DNA of 19,038 bases from Pelagibacteraceae bacterium AG-339-N18 (lineage in GTDB: Bacteria; Pseudomonadota; Alphaproteobacteria; Pelagibacterales; Pelagibacteraceae). How positions within the stretch are numbered: the first letter of the stretch is position 1; each line of letters opens with the position of its first letter. The stretch spans positions 1-19,038 of the forward strand of contig QCAD01000009.1 in assembly GCA_003282055.1 (NCBI GenBank). The letters are read 5' to 3'. A model generated the notes under the pieces. The model was not told where the DNA came from. It did not search any database and saw nothing but the letters and a program-made list of their open reading frames with translations. Below, in pieces: positions 1 to 7,353 of this stretch. A program made the translations under genes and the position numbers.

Positions 1-185
1 ACTATTTTTGGAAAATTGTGCAGATTATAGAGAAAATAAATTTTGAAATTGTGGCCATCATCTATTACAAAGTCTAAATAATTTACTGCTTGAATAATCC
101 ATACAATCAAACCAATCGTAAATGTTATGGTCAAAGCTCGAAAGGATATGTCTGTAATTAGTTTTCTAAATATTAATTTTTCCAT
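1..185 (-). CDS. lptF: LptF, LPS export permease, N-terminal fragment (cut by window edge)
   Basis: On the minus strand an ATG at 185-183 opens a frame that stays open to the window edge, giving about 61 residues that begin MEKLIFRKLI. The segment has a short basic N-terminus, one hydrophobic helix at about residues 17-36 (FRALTITFTIGLIVWIIQAV), then a stretch ending in a YNLHNFPKI-like turn. That arrangement is typical of the first membrane segment and following loop of the YjgP/YjgQ family. LptF pairs with LptG and the ATPase LptB in the inner membrane to pull lipopolysaccharide into the Lpt bridge. In alphaproteobacteria lptF usually lies divergent from pepA, as here, and directly upstream of lptG. 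Here lptG is instead 3 kb away on the opposite strand, beyond the junction near 3070. LptF is preferred over LptG because of the pepA neighbour; the fragment alone does not settle it. Confidence 0.7.
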   Translation of the reverse strand, partial: MEKLIFRKLITDISFRALTITFTIGLIVWIIQAVNYLDFVIDDGHNFKIYFLYNLHNFPKI

Positions 186-245
186 TGAAATATAATTGTT
201 TTACTCATATATAGCATTATCTCTTATAGATTGTATTTAAATTTT
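186..245. promoter_or_regulatory. Divergent lptF/pepA intergenic region, probable promoters
   Basis: These 60 bases separate two divergent starts and must carry both promoters if each gene starts its own transcript. The plus strand has a -10-like TATAGA at 225-230 with no convincing -35 at normal spacing. Read on the minus strand, TGCTATATA (about 216-208) resembles an extended -10 for lptF. No operator palindrome is visible. The assignment rests mainly on gene orientation. Confidence 0.35.
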
Positions 246-1706
246 ATGAAAATTAGAATTAATTTTAAAAGCCAGGTTTTTAATAAATCATCAGGAAATT
301 TAATATTATTTACTGATGAAAAATTCAATATTTCGTCTCTTAAAAAACATATTTCGAGCTCTGAATATATTTATATTTTAGATATTTTAAAAACGAAAGA
401 TCTCAAAAAAAAGATTATTACTTTTGAAATTAATTCTAAAAAAAGAATAATTTTAGTTTCTCTCAAGAAAAATCTAACGAATTTCGATGTACAAAATTTA
501 GGAGCCGAGTGTTATCTTATATTGAGTGGGTCAAGAATTGTCGGGCATAACGTTAATTCAGAAACAATAAAAAACGAGTCAAAGAACTTAATTGGACATT
601 TTTTACATGGCATGAGATTAAGATCTTATAAATTTGAAAAGTATAAAACTAAAAAAGATAAAAAAGATACTATAATTAATGTTAGTGGAAAAAATATACC
701 TAATCAAAAAGATAGATTAAAGTTTAAGGCGATTGAGGAAGGAACTTTTTATACGAGAGACTTAGTATCAGAACCAGGAAATGTTTTACATCCTGATGAA
801 TATGCAAAAAGATTAAATTCTTTAAGAAAGATTGGTTTAAAAATAAATATCTACGACGAAAAAAAATTAAAAAGACTAGGTATGAATACTTTACTTGGAG
901 TAGGTCAAGGCAGCATCAGAGGATCATATCTAGTTACTATAGAATGGAATGGATTAAAAAATAAATCTAAACCCTTAGCTTTTGTGGGTAAAGGAGTTTG
1001 TTTTGATACTGGTGGCATATCTTTAAAGCCTGCCAAATTTATGGAAGATATGACCTATGACATGGCTGGCTCTGCTGTAGTGGTTGGATTGATGAAAAAT
1101 CTTGCATTGAGAAAAGCAAAAATTAATGCAGTCGGTGTAGTTGGTCTTGTTGAAAATATGCCTGGGGGCAATGCATTAAGACCAGGAGATATTTTAAGGT
1201 CTTACAGTGGACAAACAGTTGAAGTTTTGAACACAGATGCAGAAGGAAGACTGGTGCTCGCTGATGCACTTACTTACACTGAAGAAAAATTTAAACCAAA
1301 GTTCATCGTAGACTTAGCAACTTTAACAGGAGCAATAATTGTTGCGTTAGGTTCAGAATATGCTGGTTTATTTTCTAATGATGATAAGTTATCTAAACAA
1401 TTAATTGATGCTGGAGAAAAGGTTAAAGAAAAAGTATGGAGAATGCCATTAAATAAAAATTTTGATAAATTGATTGATTCTAAGAATGCTGATATGCAAA
1501 ATATAAATTATATTGGTGGAGCAGGATCAACCACTGCAGCACAATTTTTGCAGAGATTTATTTTAAATAAAACACCTTGGGCTCATTTGGATATAGCTGG
1601 AATGGCATTTTCTAAGTATGGAGGTGCCTTAAATTCTGGAGGAGCAACTGGTTATGGTGTTAGACTATTAAATAGATTAATTGAAGATAATTATGAACAT
1701 GATTGA
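246..1706 (+). CDS. pepA: Leucyl (cytosol) aminopeptidase, M17 family
   Basis: This is a cytosolic two-metal aminopeptidase that removes N-terminal residues from peptides. The C-terminal catalytic domain is clear: GKGVCFDTGG at about residues 248-257 carries the metal-binding Lys and Asp, DMAGSA follows, and the M17 signature NTDAEGRL starts at about residue 329. The N-terminal domain is divergent and Lys-rich, which is usual for the family. Length is 486 residues from ATG 246, close to the normal 480-500. An in-frame TTG at 231 would add five residues, but the ATG is the simpler start. The stop overlaps the beginning of ndk, so the two are probably cotranscribed. In E. coli PepA also binds DNA (Xer recombination, carAB control); nothing in the sequence shows whether this one does. 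Confidence 0.95.
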   Translation: MKIRINFKSQVFNKSSGNLILFTDEKFNISSLKKHISSSEYIYILDILKTKDLKKKIITFEINSKKRIILVSLKKNLTNFDVQNLGAECYLILSGSRIVGHNVNSETIKNESKNLIGHFLHGMRLRSYKFEKYKTKKDKKDTIINVSGKNIPNQKDRLKFKAIEEGTFYTRDLVSEPGNVLHPDEYAKRLNSLRKIGLKINIYDEKKLKRLGMNTLLGVGQGSIRGSYLVTIEWNGLKNKSKPLAFVGKGVCFDTGGISLKPAKFMEDMTYDMAGSAVVVGLMKNLALRKAKINAVGVVGLVENMPGGNALRPGDILRSYSGQTVEVLNTDAEGRLVLADALTYTEEKFKPKFIVDLATLTGAIIVALGSEYAGLFSNDDKLSKQLIDAGEKVKEKVWRMPLNKNFDKLIDSKNADMQNINYIGGAGSTTAAQFLQRFILNKTPWAHLDIAGMAFSKYGGALNSGGATGYGVRLLNRLIEDNYEHD

Positions 1707-2103
1707 ACAAACACTATCCATCATAAAACCTGATGCAGTAGAGAGAAAGCTTGATAATGAAATAAAAGAATTGTTTAAAAGTAAAGGTTTCTCTATTTTA
1801 AAAGAAAAAAAAATACAAATTGAAAAGTCTGAGGCTGAGAAATTCTATAAAGTTCACGAAACAAAGCCTTTTTATAACGATTTATGCGAGTATCTTTCCT
1901 CTGGACCGATAATAGTAATGGTTCTTGAAAAAGAAAATGCAGTCCTAGGAAATAGAGAGCTAATGGGTGCCACGAACCCATTAGATGCTAAAGAGGGAAC
2001 AATCAGAAAAAAATACGGTATTTCTATTGACAAAAACTCAGTCCATGGATCTGATAGTTTTGATAACGCTAAAAGTGAAATAGATTTTTTCTTTAAAGAT
2101 TAA
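1699..2103 (+). CDS. ndk: Nucleoside diphosphate kinase
   Basis: This enzyme moves the terminal phosphate of ATP to other nucleoside diphosphates through a phosphohistidine. The hallmarks are all present: TLSIIKPDAV near the N-terminus, the loop GATNPLDAKEGTIR, and the active-site NSVHGSDS with His at residue 116, followed by AKSEIDFFF. Length is 134 residues from ATG 1699, slightly below the usual 140-143 because of a short C-terminus. ATG 1693 is an equally possible start and adds two residues (MN). Either start lies inside the 3' end of pepA, suggesting translational coupling. The 3' end overlaps purN, on the opposite strand, by 11 bases. Confidence 0.96.
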   Translation: MIEQTLSIIKPDAVERKLDNEIKELFKSKGFSILKEKKIQIEKSEAEKFYKVHETKPFYNDLCEYLSSGPIIVMVLEKENAVLGNRELMGATNPLDAKEGTIRKKYGISIDKNSVHGSDSFDNAKSEIDFFFKD

Positions 2104-2686
2104 GTATTTTTAGTATTGCTTTGGGGTAAAGTTTGTGCTCTTGAATCAGAACTTTTTTTGCAAGAGATAATTTAGTTTCATTTTTTAAAATTTTTATTTT
2201 TTTTTGGATAATTATTTTACCAGAATCTAACTTTGAATTAACAAAATGTACAGTGCAACCTGAATATTTTTCTTTATTGTCCAAAACTCTTTGGTGAGTA
2301 TTTAGTCCTTTATATTTAGGAAGTAATGAGGGATGTATATTTAAAATTGTACCCTTAAATTTTTTGATAAAATTTTTACCTAAAATTTTCATAAATCCAG
2401 CAAGGCAAATCATATCAATTTGATTTTTTTTTAAAGTAGAAAGCAGTTTTTTTTCAATAAAACTTCTATTATTAAACTTGAATATTTTTCTTTTAATGTT
2501 AAATATCTTTCCATAATTTAAGCCGCTTGCTTTTGAATTATTTGAGATTATAAGATCAATAGATATTGGTGACTTTTTTTTTTTAGAAAATTGAATTAAA
2601 GATTTTAAATTAGTTCCTGAACCGGAAATAAATACAGCCGTTCTAACTTTATCTTTATCTTTATCTTTACCAGTTAATATTGCCAT
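2093..2686 (-). CDS. purN: Phosphoribosylglycinamide formyltransferase (GAR transformylase)
   Basis: This enzyme uses 10-formyltetrahydrofolate to formylate GAR, the third step of IMP synthesis. The N-terminal phosphate-binding segment TAVFISGSGTNLKSL is at residues 16-30. The catalytic set follows: NIHPSLLPKYKG with Asn116 and His118, and VHFVNSKLDSGKII with Asp154. Length is 197 residues, within the family range of about 190-215. The ATG at 2686 is the only Met before the first conserved strand. It adds a charged KDKDKDK tail encoded by a hexanucleotide repeat (2648-2671). The gene overlaps the 3' end of purM by 20 bases in the same direction and ndk by 11 bases convergently. The catalytic residues are intact, so the enzyme should be functional. 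Confidence 0.95.
   Translation of the reverse strand: MAILTGKDKDKDKVRTAVFISGSGTNLKSLIQFSKKKKSPISIDLIISNNSKASGLNYGKIFNIKRKIFKFNNRSFIEKKLLSTLKKNQIDMICLAGFMKILGKNFIKKFKGTILNIHPSLLPKYKGLNTHQRVLDNKEKYSGCTVHFVNSKLDSGKIIIQKKIKILKNETKLSLAKKVLIQEHKLYPKAILKILNL
2648..2671. repeat. TTTATC hexanucleotide tandem repeat, 3 perfect plus 1 imperfect unit
   Basis: Three exact TTTATC units (2648-2665) are followed by TTTACC (2666-2671). Read on the minus strand they encode the Lys-Asp repeat in the N-terminal tail of PurN. The imperfect last unit contains the TAA stop of the overlapping purM frame. Unit gain or loss would keep the purN frame. Confidence 0.85.
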
Positions 2687-3089
2687 TGAGTTTAACTTTA
2701 TTTTTTCCTCTGGAAATTTTACCTATAATATAAGGTTTATAACTTCGTGTAAAATATTTACTTATTTTATTTAAATTTTTGCGACTAATTATTAAACAAA
2801 ATCCAACTCCACAATTAAAAGTTTTAAGCATTTCTTTATCACTTATGTTATTGTTTTTTAACCAAGTAAAAATTTTAAGTGGTTTTATTTTATCTAAATT
2901 TATATCAGCGCAAAGTTTATTTGGAACAATCCTGGAAATATTATCAACCAATCCACCACCCGTAATATTAGCACAACCATTTAATAGATCACGTTTCGTA
3001 AGATTTAAAATCTCTTTAACATAAATTTTAGTAGGTTTTATTAATTCTTTCTTTAAAAATATATTTTTGTTAATGTTTATTTTAACCAT
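2667..3089 (-). CDS. purM: Phosphoribosylaminoimidazole synthetase, C-terminal fragment
   Basis: Full-length PurM (about 345 residues) closes FGAM to AIR, the fifth step of IMP synthesis. Only the C-terminal AIRS_C domain is here. KPTKIYVKEIL (residues 18-28), NITGGGLVDNISRIVP (41-56) and TFNCGVGFCLI (90-100) align well with the E. coli C-terminal half. The whole N-terminal ATP-binding domain, about 200 residues, is missing. PurM similarity fades upstream of about residue 8, where the sequence becomes the antisense of lptG. The ATG at 3089 is an accident of that join; the frame stays open to about 3131 before a stop. There are no frameshifts or stops in the fragment, so it has not decayed. 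It overlaps purN by 20 bases, the usual purM-purN arrangement. As shown it could not be an active synthetase. It is a product of the junction, either a real rearrangement or an assembly artefact. Confidence 0.85.
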   Translation of the reverse strand: MVKININKNIFLKKELIKPTKIYVKEILNLTKRDLLNGCANITGGGLVDNISRIVPNKLCADINLDKIKPLKIFTWLKNNNISDKEMLKTFNCGVGFCLIISRKNLNKISKYFTRSYKPYIIGKISRGKNKVKLNGNINW

Positions 3090-3090
3090 A
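3062..3090. other. Rearrangement or assembly junction between purM and lptG
   Basis: Two open frames on opposite strands both lose family similarity within these bases: purM (minus) lacks its 5' part and lptG (plus) lacks its 5' part. No intergenic region, terminator, ribosome binding site or promoter lies between them, and the apparent starts (ATG 3089 minus, TTG 3067 or ATG 3073 plus) overlap head to head. Two unrelated coding sequences have been joined inside genes. The exact breakpoint cannot be fixed without the uninterrupted relatives. Confidence 0.75.
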
Positions 3091-4071
3091 TTTGAGGAAA
3101 TAACTTTTTTTAGTGATACAGACTCACATTTCTATTTACCATTTTTAGTGGCGGCTTTAGATGTTCCCTCAGCATTACTTGAAATATTTCCTTTTATAAT
3201 CTTAATTACTACACAACTCTTTTTTTTAGAAATAATTAAAAAAAAAGAGAATGAATTAATTAAGATTAATCAATTAGATAATTTTTATTTAATTAAGATA
3301 CTTACATTATGTGCTTTTGTTTTTGGAATATTTATAATATTAATTTACTACCCTTTTTCATCTAAACTCAAATTTATTTATTTTGATTTTAAAAATTCCT
3401 ACTCTAAAGATGGTAAATACTTGAAACATTATGGAGAAAATGGATTATGGATCAAAGACGAAATAAATAATGAAACATATATTATTAGCGGAGATCTCAA
3501 CAAATCAAACTATCTTGAAAATGTTTTTATATCAAAATTCGATACAAATTTTGATTTAATTGAAAACATTTCATCAAAAAAAGTAAATATTAGTACGAAT
3601 CAGTGGATTATTGAAAAACCGTACTTATTTAAAAATAATTTTCAAACTAAATTAGAAAATGATTTAATGATTGAAAGTCATTTTAATATCAAAAAAATAA
3701 ACAGCACATTCAGGAATTTATATTCATTTGGAGTTTTTCAACTAATCAATGCTAAAAAAGAAAACGAATTGTTGGGATACTCGTCACAAGATATTGATCT
3801 TCATCTATTAAAAATTAGTGTTATACCTGTTTATTTTAGTATTATGGTAATAATATCATCAATAATAATGTTAAATATTAAAAAAAATAAGCCATATATA
3901 TTTCATTTGTTGTTAGGAATAACCTTATCTGTAATTATTTATTATATAAATAATATTTTTAGTATTTTTGGATTAAGTAATAAAATCCCAATTTATTTGT
4001 CAGTATTTTTTCCTATTATATTTTTAAGTATAGCTTCAATCATAGGTTTGGTTAGAGTAAATGAACAATAA
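3067..4071 (+). CDS. lptG: LptG-type LPS export permease, N-terminally truncated
   Basis: This is an inner-membrane YjgP/YjgQ family permease of the LptB2FG transporter. Visible parts are the end of the first membrane helix (FILTIF), the helix pair at about residues 38-58 and 76-98, a periplasmic jellyroll-like domain of about 150 residues, and three C-terminal helices (about 252-272, 277-293, 305-328) ending in IIGLVRVNE. Family members usually start 25-35 residues earlier, with a basic segment and a complete first helix; here that part is replaced by sequence antisense to purM. TTG 3067 and ATG 3073 are the only available starts and neither has a ribosome binding site. The 3' end overlaps lptD by 11 bases, and position directly before lptD supports LptG over LptF. 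Function is doubtful as shown unless the junction is an artefact. Confidence 0.82.
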   Translation: MLMFILTIFEEITFFSDTDSHFYLPFLVAALDVPSALLEIFPFIILITTQLFFLEIIKKKENELIKINQLDNFYLIKILTLCAFVFGIFIILIYYPFSSKLKFIYFDFKNSYSKDGKYLKHYGENGLWIKDEINNETYIISGDLNKSNYLENVFISKFDTNFDLIENISSKKVNISTNQWIIEKPYLFKNNFQTKLENDLMIESHFNIKKINSTFRNLYSFGVFQLINAKKENELLGYSSQDIDLHLLKISVIPVYFSIMVIISSIIMLNIKKNKPYIFHLLLGITLSVIIYYINNIFSIFGLSNKIPIYLSVFFPIIFLSIASIIGLVRVNEQ

Positions 4072-6421
4072 ATTAATTTTAGTCTTAATAATTTTTTTTC
4101 AATTTTTATTTATAAATAAAATCTTTTCAAAAGAGGTAGAATTTAATGCAGCCGAAATTGAAATTATTGATGAGGGAAATCAAACAATTGCTAAAAATGG
4201 CTCAGTATTAATTAAAGAAGATAATATTTTTGCGAAAGGTTTAATAATTAAATACTTTAAAAATGAGTCCTTATTGATTGTAAATGAAGGGAGAATAAAA
4301 AAAATTGATGACGATTTTGAGATTAATGCAAAAATAATTGAGTACAATATTAGTCAATCAAATCTAAATTTTAAAAACGAAGTTGAAGTAAACGACAACG
4401 CCAACGATATTAAAATAAGTTCTAATGAGATTAATTTAGACTTAGGTAAAAAAAAAATAACCAGCCAAAGTTCTTCTGAAATTAAAGATAATCTTGGAAA
4501 TATTTATCAAGTCAGTCAATTCGAATATGACCTCAAAAAAAAGATTGTTAAGCTAATAGAATTAAAAGTTTTAGATATCAATAATAATACTTTTAAAATA
4601 GAAATGGCATTTCTAGATCTTGAAAAGAAGGAATTGGTTGCAAAAGATGTGACTTTGAATTTTAAGATTTCTGAAAACTCAGAAAATGAGCCTAGATTAA
4701 AAGGAAGAAGCCTCATCAGTAATAATGAAAATACAGAAGTAAAAAAAGGAACTTTTACTTTTTGTAAAAGAAGAGAAAAGTGTCCTCCATGGGAAATGAC
4801 TGCAGAGGAAATTAAACACGATAAACAGAAAAAAACTATCTATTACAAAAATGCAAGTCTTAAAATTTACGATAGAAAAGTTTTCTATTTTCCAAAGTTT
4901 TTTCATCCTGACCCAACTGTAGATAGACAGTCTGGGTTTTTAGTTCCTAAGTTGCAGGATAATAGTACAACTGGCTCATCTTTTAATTTGCCATATTTTC
5001 TTGCTATAGCTGATAACAAAGACATTACATTAAGCCCAAGGTTTTTTGCTGAAGATAAGTTTTTGATCCAATCAGAATTTAGACAAAAAAATATAAACTC
5101 AAATCATATTGTTGATTTGAGTCAGTATAATTCAAGTGGTGAGAACGCAAAAAATCACTTGTTCTATAATTTTAATAAAGTTTATAACACCGATAATTTT
5201 GATGAAATCGAATTAAATGTAAAATTAGAGCAAGTTTCAGATGAAACATATTTGAAAGCTTATAAAATAGAAAGCCCTATTATTAATAATACATCAAATC
5301 TCACGAATTCATTAGGTTTAGATTTATACAATGAAAATACTTCAATAAGTACCAACTTAGATATTTACGAGGATTTAAGTAAGCTAGATAATGATAAATA
5401 TGAATACGTACCAAACTTCAGTTTTTCAAAAATTTTAGGTGAAAATAGGATAATTAGCTCTAAGGGATACTATAAAAATTATAACACAAATATTACAGAA
5501 AAGGTTTTAATTAACAATTTTGAATTTAACTCGACTCCTAAATTTCTCAATAATGGTTTAATTAGTGAGAAAAAACTTTTAATAAAAAATGTAAATTCAA
5601 GTGCATCAAATTCAAATAAATTCAAAAATAAAAATTCTTTAGATTTAATGCCCACACTTCAAGCTAACTATTTGCTGCCTTTAATAAAAGAAAATAAGAC
5701 ATTTAATAGTACTTTAATACCAAAATTATCAATAAAATTAAGCACTCCTCATACAAAAGATATTCGAAAAACAGACAGAAAAATTAATTATAATAATATT
5801 TATGATTTAAATCGATTAGGTATAGATGAGAGCAATGAGGGTGGGGTTTCGTTTACTTACGGTTATGAATATTCTTTGATGGAAAAATTAAGTTCAGTGG
5901 AGAAAATAAAATTTGGTCTAGCTAATAACTTAAGATTTGATGAAAATAAAGATTTACCAGCTAATTCTAATTTAGGTGATAAAACTTCAGATTTTGTAGG
6001 AATATTTGAGTACAAACCAAATAAAAATTTTAAATTTGATTATGATTTTTCTATCAAAAATAACATGAATGATAAAAATTATGAGCTCTATGGATTTGAA
6101 TTTTATTTGAAAAATTTGACAACAAAGTTTGAATATTTAAATGAAAATAATAGTAATTTGAAAACTTCTTTTTTAAAAAATGAAACTAGTTTTAGTTTTA
6201 ATGAACGAAATAGTTTATCTTTTGAAACTATAGAAAATAAAGAAAAAAGTTTTACAGAATTTTATAACATTATTTATCAATATGAAATTGACTGTTTAAT
6301 AGCGGCTATAGAATATAATAAAGAATATTATAATGACCAAGATTTAAAACCCTCTGAAAATCTATTTCTTAAATTGTCAATTATACCATTTGGTGGGATG
6401 AATAGTCCTAATCTAAAATGA
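4061..6421 (+). CDS. lptD: LptD (OstA/Imp), outer-membrane LPS assembly protein
   Basis: LptD is the beta-barrel that inserts lipopolysaccharide into the outer leaflet of the outer membrane. It has a signal peptide at about residues 1-23 (MNNKLILVLIIFFQ, cut near FSKE). A periplasmic OstA/LptA-like domain at about 25-200 is rich in short beta-strand repeats. A conserved linker, CPPWEMTAEEI through KFFHPDPTVDRQSGFLVPKL (about 241-295), leads into a long barrel domain to residue 786. Length is usual for alphaproteobacteria. I see only three cysteines (C235, C241, C745), compared with four in E. coli that form two inter-domain disulfides. Asn and Lys are very abundant in the barrel. It overlaps lptG by 11 bases and surA by 4 (ATGA), so it is translationally coupled to the chaperone that helps it fold. 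Confidence 0.92.
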   Translation: MNNKLILVLIIFFQFLFINKIFSKEVEFNAAEIEIIDEGNQTIAKNGSVLIKEDNIFAKGLIIKYFKNESLLIVNEGRIKKIDDDFEINAKIIEYNISQSNLNFKNEVEVNDNANDIKISSNEINLDLGKKKITSQSSSEIKDNLGNIYQVSQFEYDLKKKIVKLIELKVLDINNNTFKIEMAFLDLEKKELVAKDVTLNFKISENSENEPRLKGRSLISNNENTEVKKGTFTFCKRREKCPPWEMTAEEIKHDKQKKTIYYKNASLKIYDRKVFYFPKFFHPDPTVDRQSGFLVPKLQDNSTTGSSFNLPYFLAIADNKDITLSPRFFAEDKFLIQSEFRQKNINSNHIVDLSQYNSSGENAKNHLFYNFNKVYNTDNFDEIELNVKLEQVSDETYLKAYKIESPIINNTSNLTNSLGLDLYNENTSISTNLDIYEDLSKLDNDKYEYVPNFSFSKILGENRIISSKGYYKNYNTNITEKVLINNFEFNSTPKFLNNGLISEKKLLIKNVNSSASNSNKFKNKNSLDLMPTLQANYLLPLIKENKTFNSTLIPKLSIKLSTPHTKDIRKTDRKINYNNIYDLNRLGIDESNEGGVSFTYGYEYSLMEKLSSVEKIKFGLANNLRFDENKDLPANSNLGDKTSDFVGIFEYKPNKNFKFDYDFSIKNNMNDKNYELYGFEFYLKNLTTKFEYLNENNSNLKTSFLKNETSFSFNERNSLSFETIENKEKSFTEFYNIIYQYEIDCLIAAIEYNKEYYNDQDLKPSENLFLKLSIIPFGGMNSPNLK

Positions 6422-7353
6422 TTTTATTAAAGAAAATTTTTTTTTTTACAACAATATTCTTTTTGTCTATTAATTATTGCTCTTCAGACATCAATTTAAA
6501 GATCGTAATGAAAATTAATAATGAAATAATTACTACATACGATTTAGAACAGGAAAAAAATTACTTACTAGCCTTAAACCCAAATTTAAGAAAAATTGAC
6601 GAAATCCAATTAACTAAAATTGCCAAGAAGTCTCTGACAAAAGAGACTATAAGGAAAATTGAAATATTAAAATATAAAGAATTAAAACTGGAAAACTCTC
6701 AAATTGAAAATGTTTTAATTAATCTCATTCAAAATCTAAATTTTTCTAACAAAGATGAATTTGAAAATTACCTTAAAAACTTTTCTATTTCTTTAATAGA
6801 TCTAAAAAAAAAAATTGAAATTGAAAATGAATGGAAAAACATGATTTATAGTAAATATAAAAATAGTGTTAATATTAATAAAGAGGAAATTATTTCGAAA
6901 ATTAACGATTTTAATAAAGATAATTTCACGTTTGAATATAATTTATCCGAAATTGTTTTCACAATAAAAAATAATGAAACGTATGAAAATGGGTTTCAAA
7001 AAATAAAAGATAGCATTAATATAAATGGCTTTGAAAATACTGCAAATTTATTTAGTATTTCTGATAGTTCAAAAGTAGGTGGAAAAATTGGTTGGGTAGC
7101 AAAAAAAAATTTATCGTCTGAAATAAACAACAAAATAGAGAATTTAAGTGAGAATGAATATAGTGCTCCAATTAAAATAGGTAACAACTTTTTAATTTTG
7201 AAAATAAACAATACCCGAAAGCAACTAAAAGAGATAGATAAAAAAGCTGAATTTGATAAAATGATATTTATTGAAACTACAAAACAATTAGAAAAGTTTT
7301 CAAATATTTTTTATAATAAAATAAAACTAAATGCAAAAATAAGTGAATTTTAA
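6418..7353 (+). CDS. surA: SurA-like periplasmic chaperone with one parvulin domain
   Basis: This is a periplasmic chaperone and peptidyl-prolyl isomerase that assists folding of outer-membrane beta-barrels such as LptD. There is a signal peptide at residues 1 to about 21 (MILLKKIFFFTTIFFLSI). A SurA N-terminal helical domain at about 28-150 begins with the typical KIVMKINNEIITTYDLEQE. One parvulin-type domain at about 172-270 carries GGKIGWV (221-227) and ends FLILKINNTRKQ. Length is 311 residues, against 428 in E. coli SurA, which has two parvulin domains. The Cys at residue 21 lacks a lipobox (SINYC), so it is not a predicted lipoprotein. The ATG lies in the ATGA overlap with lptD, and the 3' end overlaps pdxA by 11 bases. 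Position between lptD and pdxA is the conserved surA location. Confidence 0.88.
   Translation: MILLKKIFFFTTIFFLSINYCSSDINLKIVMKINNEIITTYDLEQEKNYLLALNPNLRKIDEIQLTKIAKKSLTKETIRKIEILKYKELKLENSQIENVLINLIQNLNFSNKDEFENYLKNFSISLIDLKKKIEIENEWKNMIYSKYKNSVNINKEEIISKINDFNKDNFTFEYNLSEIVFTIKNNETYENGFQKIKDSININGFENTANLFSISDSSKVGGKIGWVAKKNLSSEINNKIENLSENEYSAPIKIGNNFLILKINNTRKQLKEIDKKAEFDKMIFIETTKQLEKFSNIFYNKIKLNAKISEF

Noticed and set aside
3067..3090. A genuine bidirectional promoter with natural starts for purM and lptG
   Set aside because: The two frames overlap head to head with no non-coding space, and both lack conserved N-terminal parts of their families.
6418..6490. SurA-like protein as a lipoprotein because of Cys21 after the hydrophobic segment
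   Set aside because: The residues before the Cys (I-N-Y-C) do not fit a lipobox, so an ordinary signal peptide is more likely.
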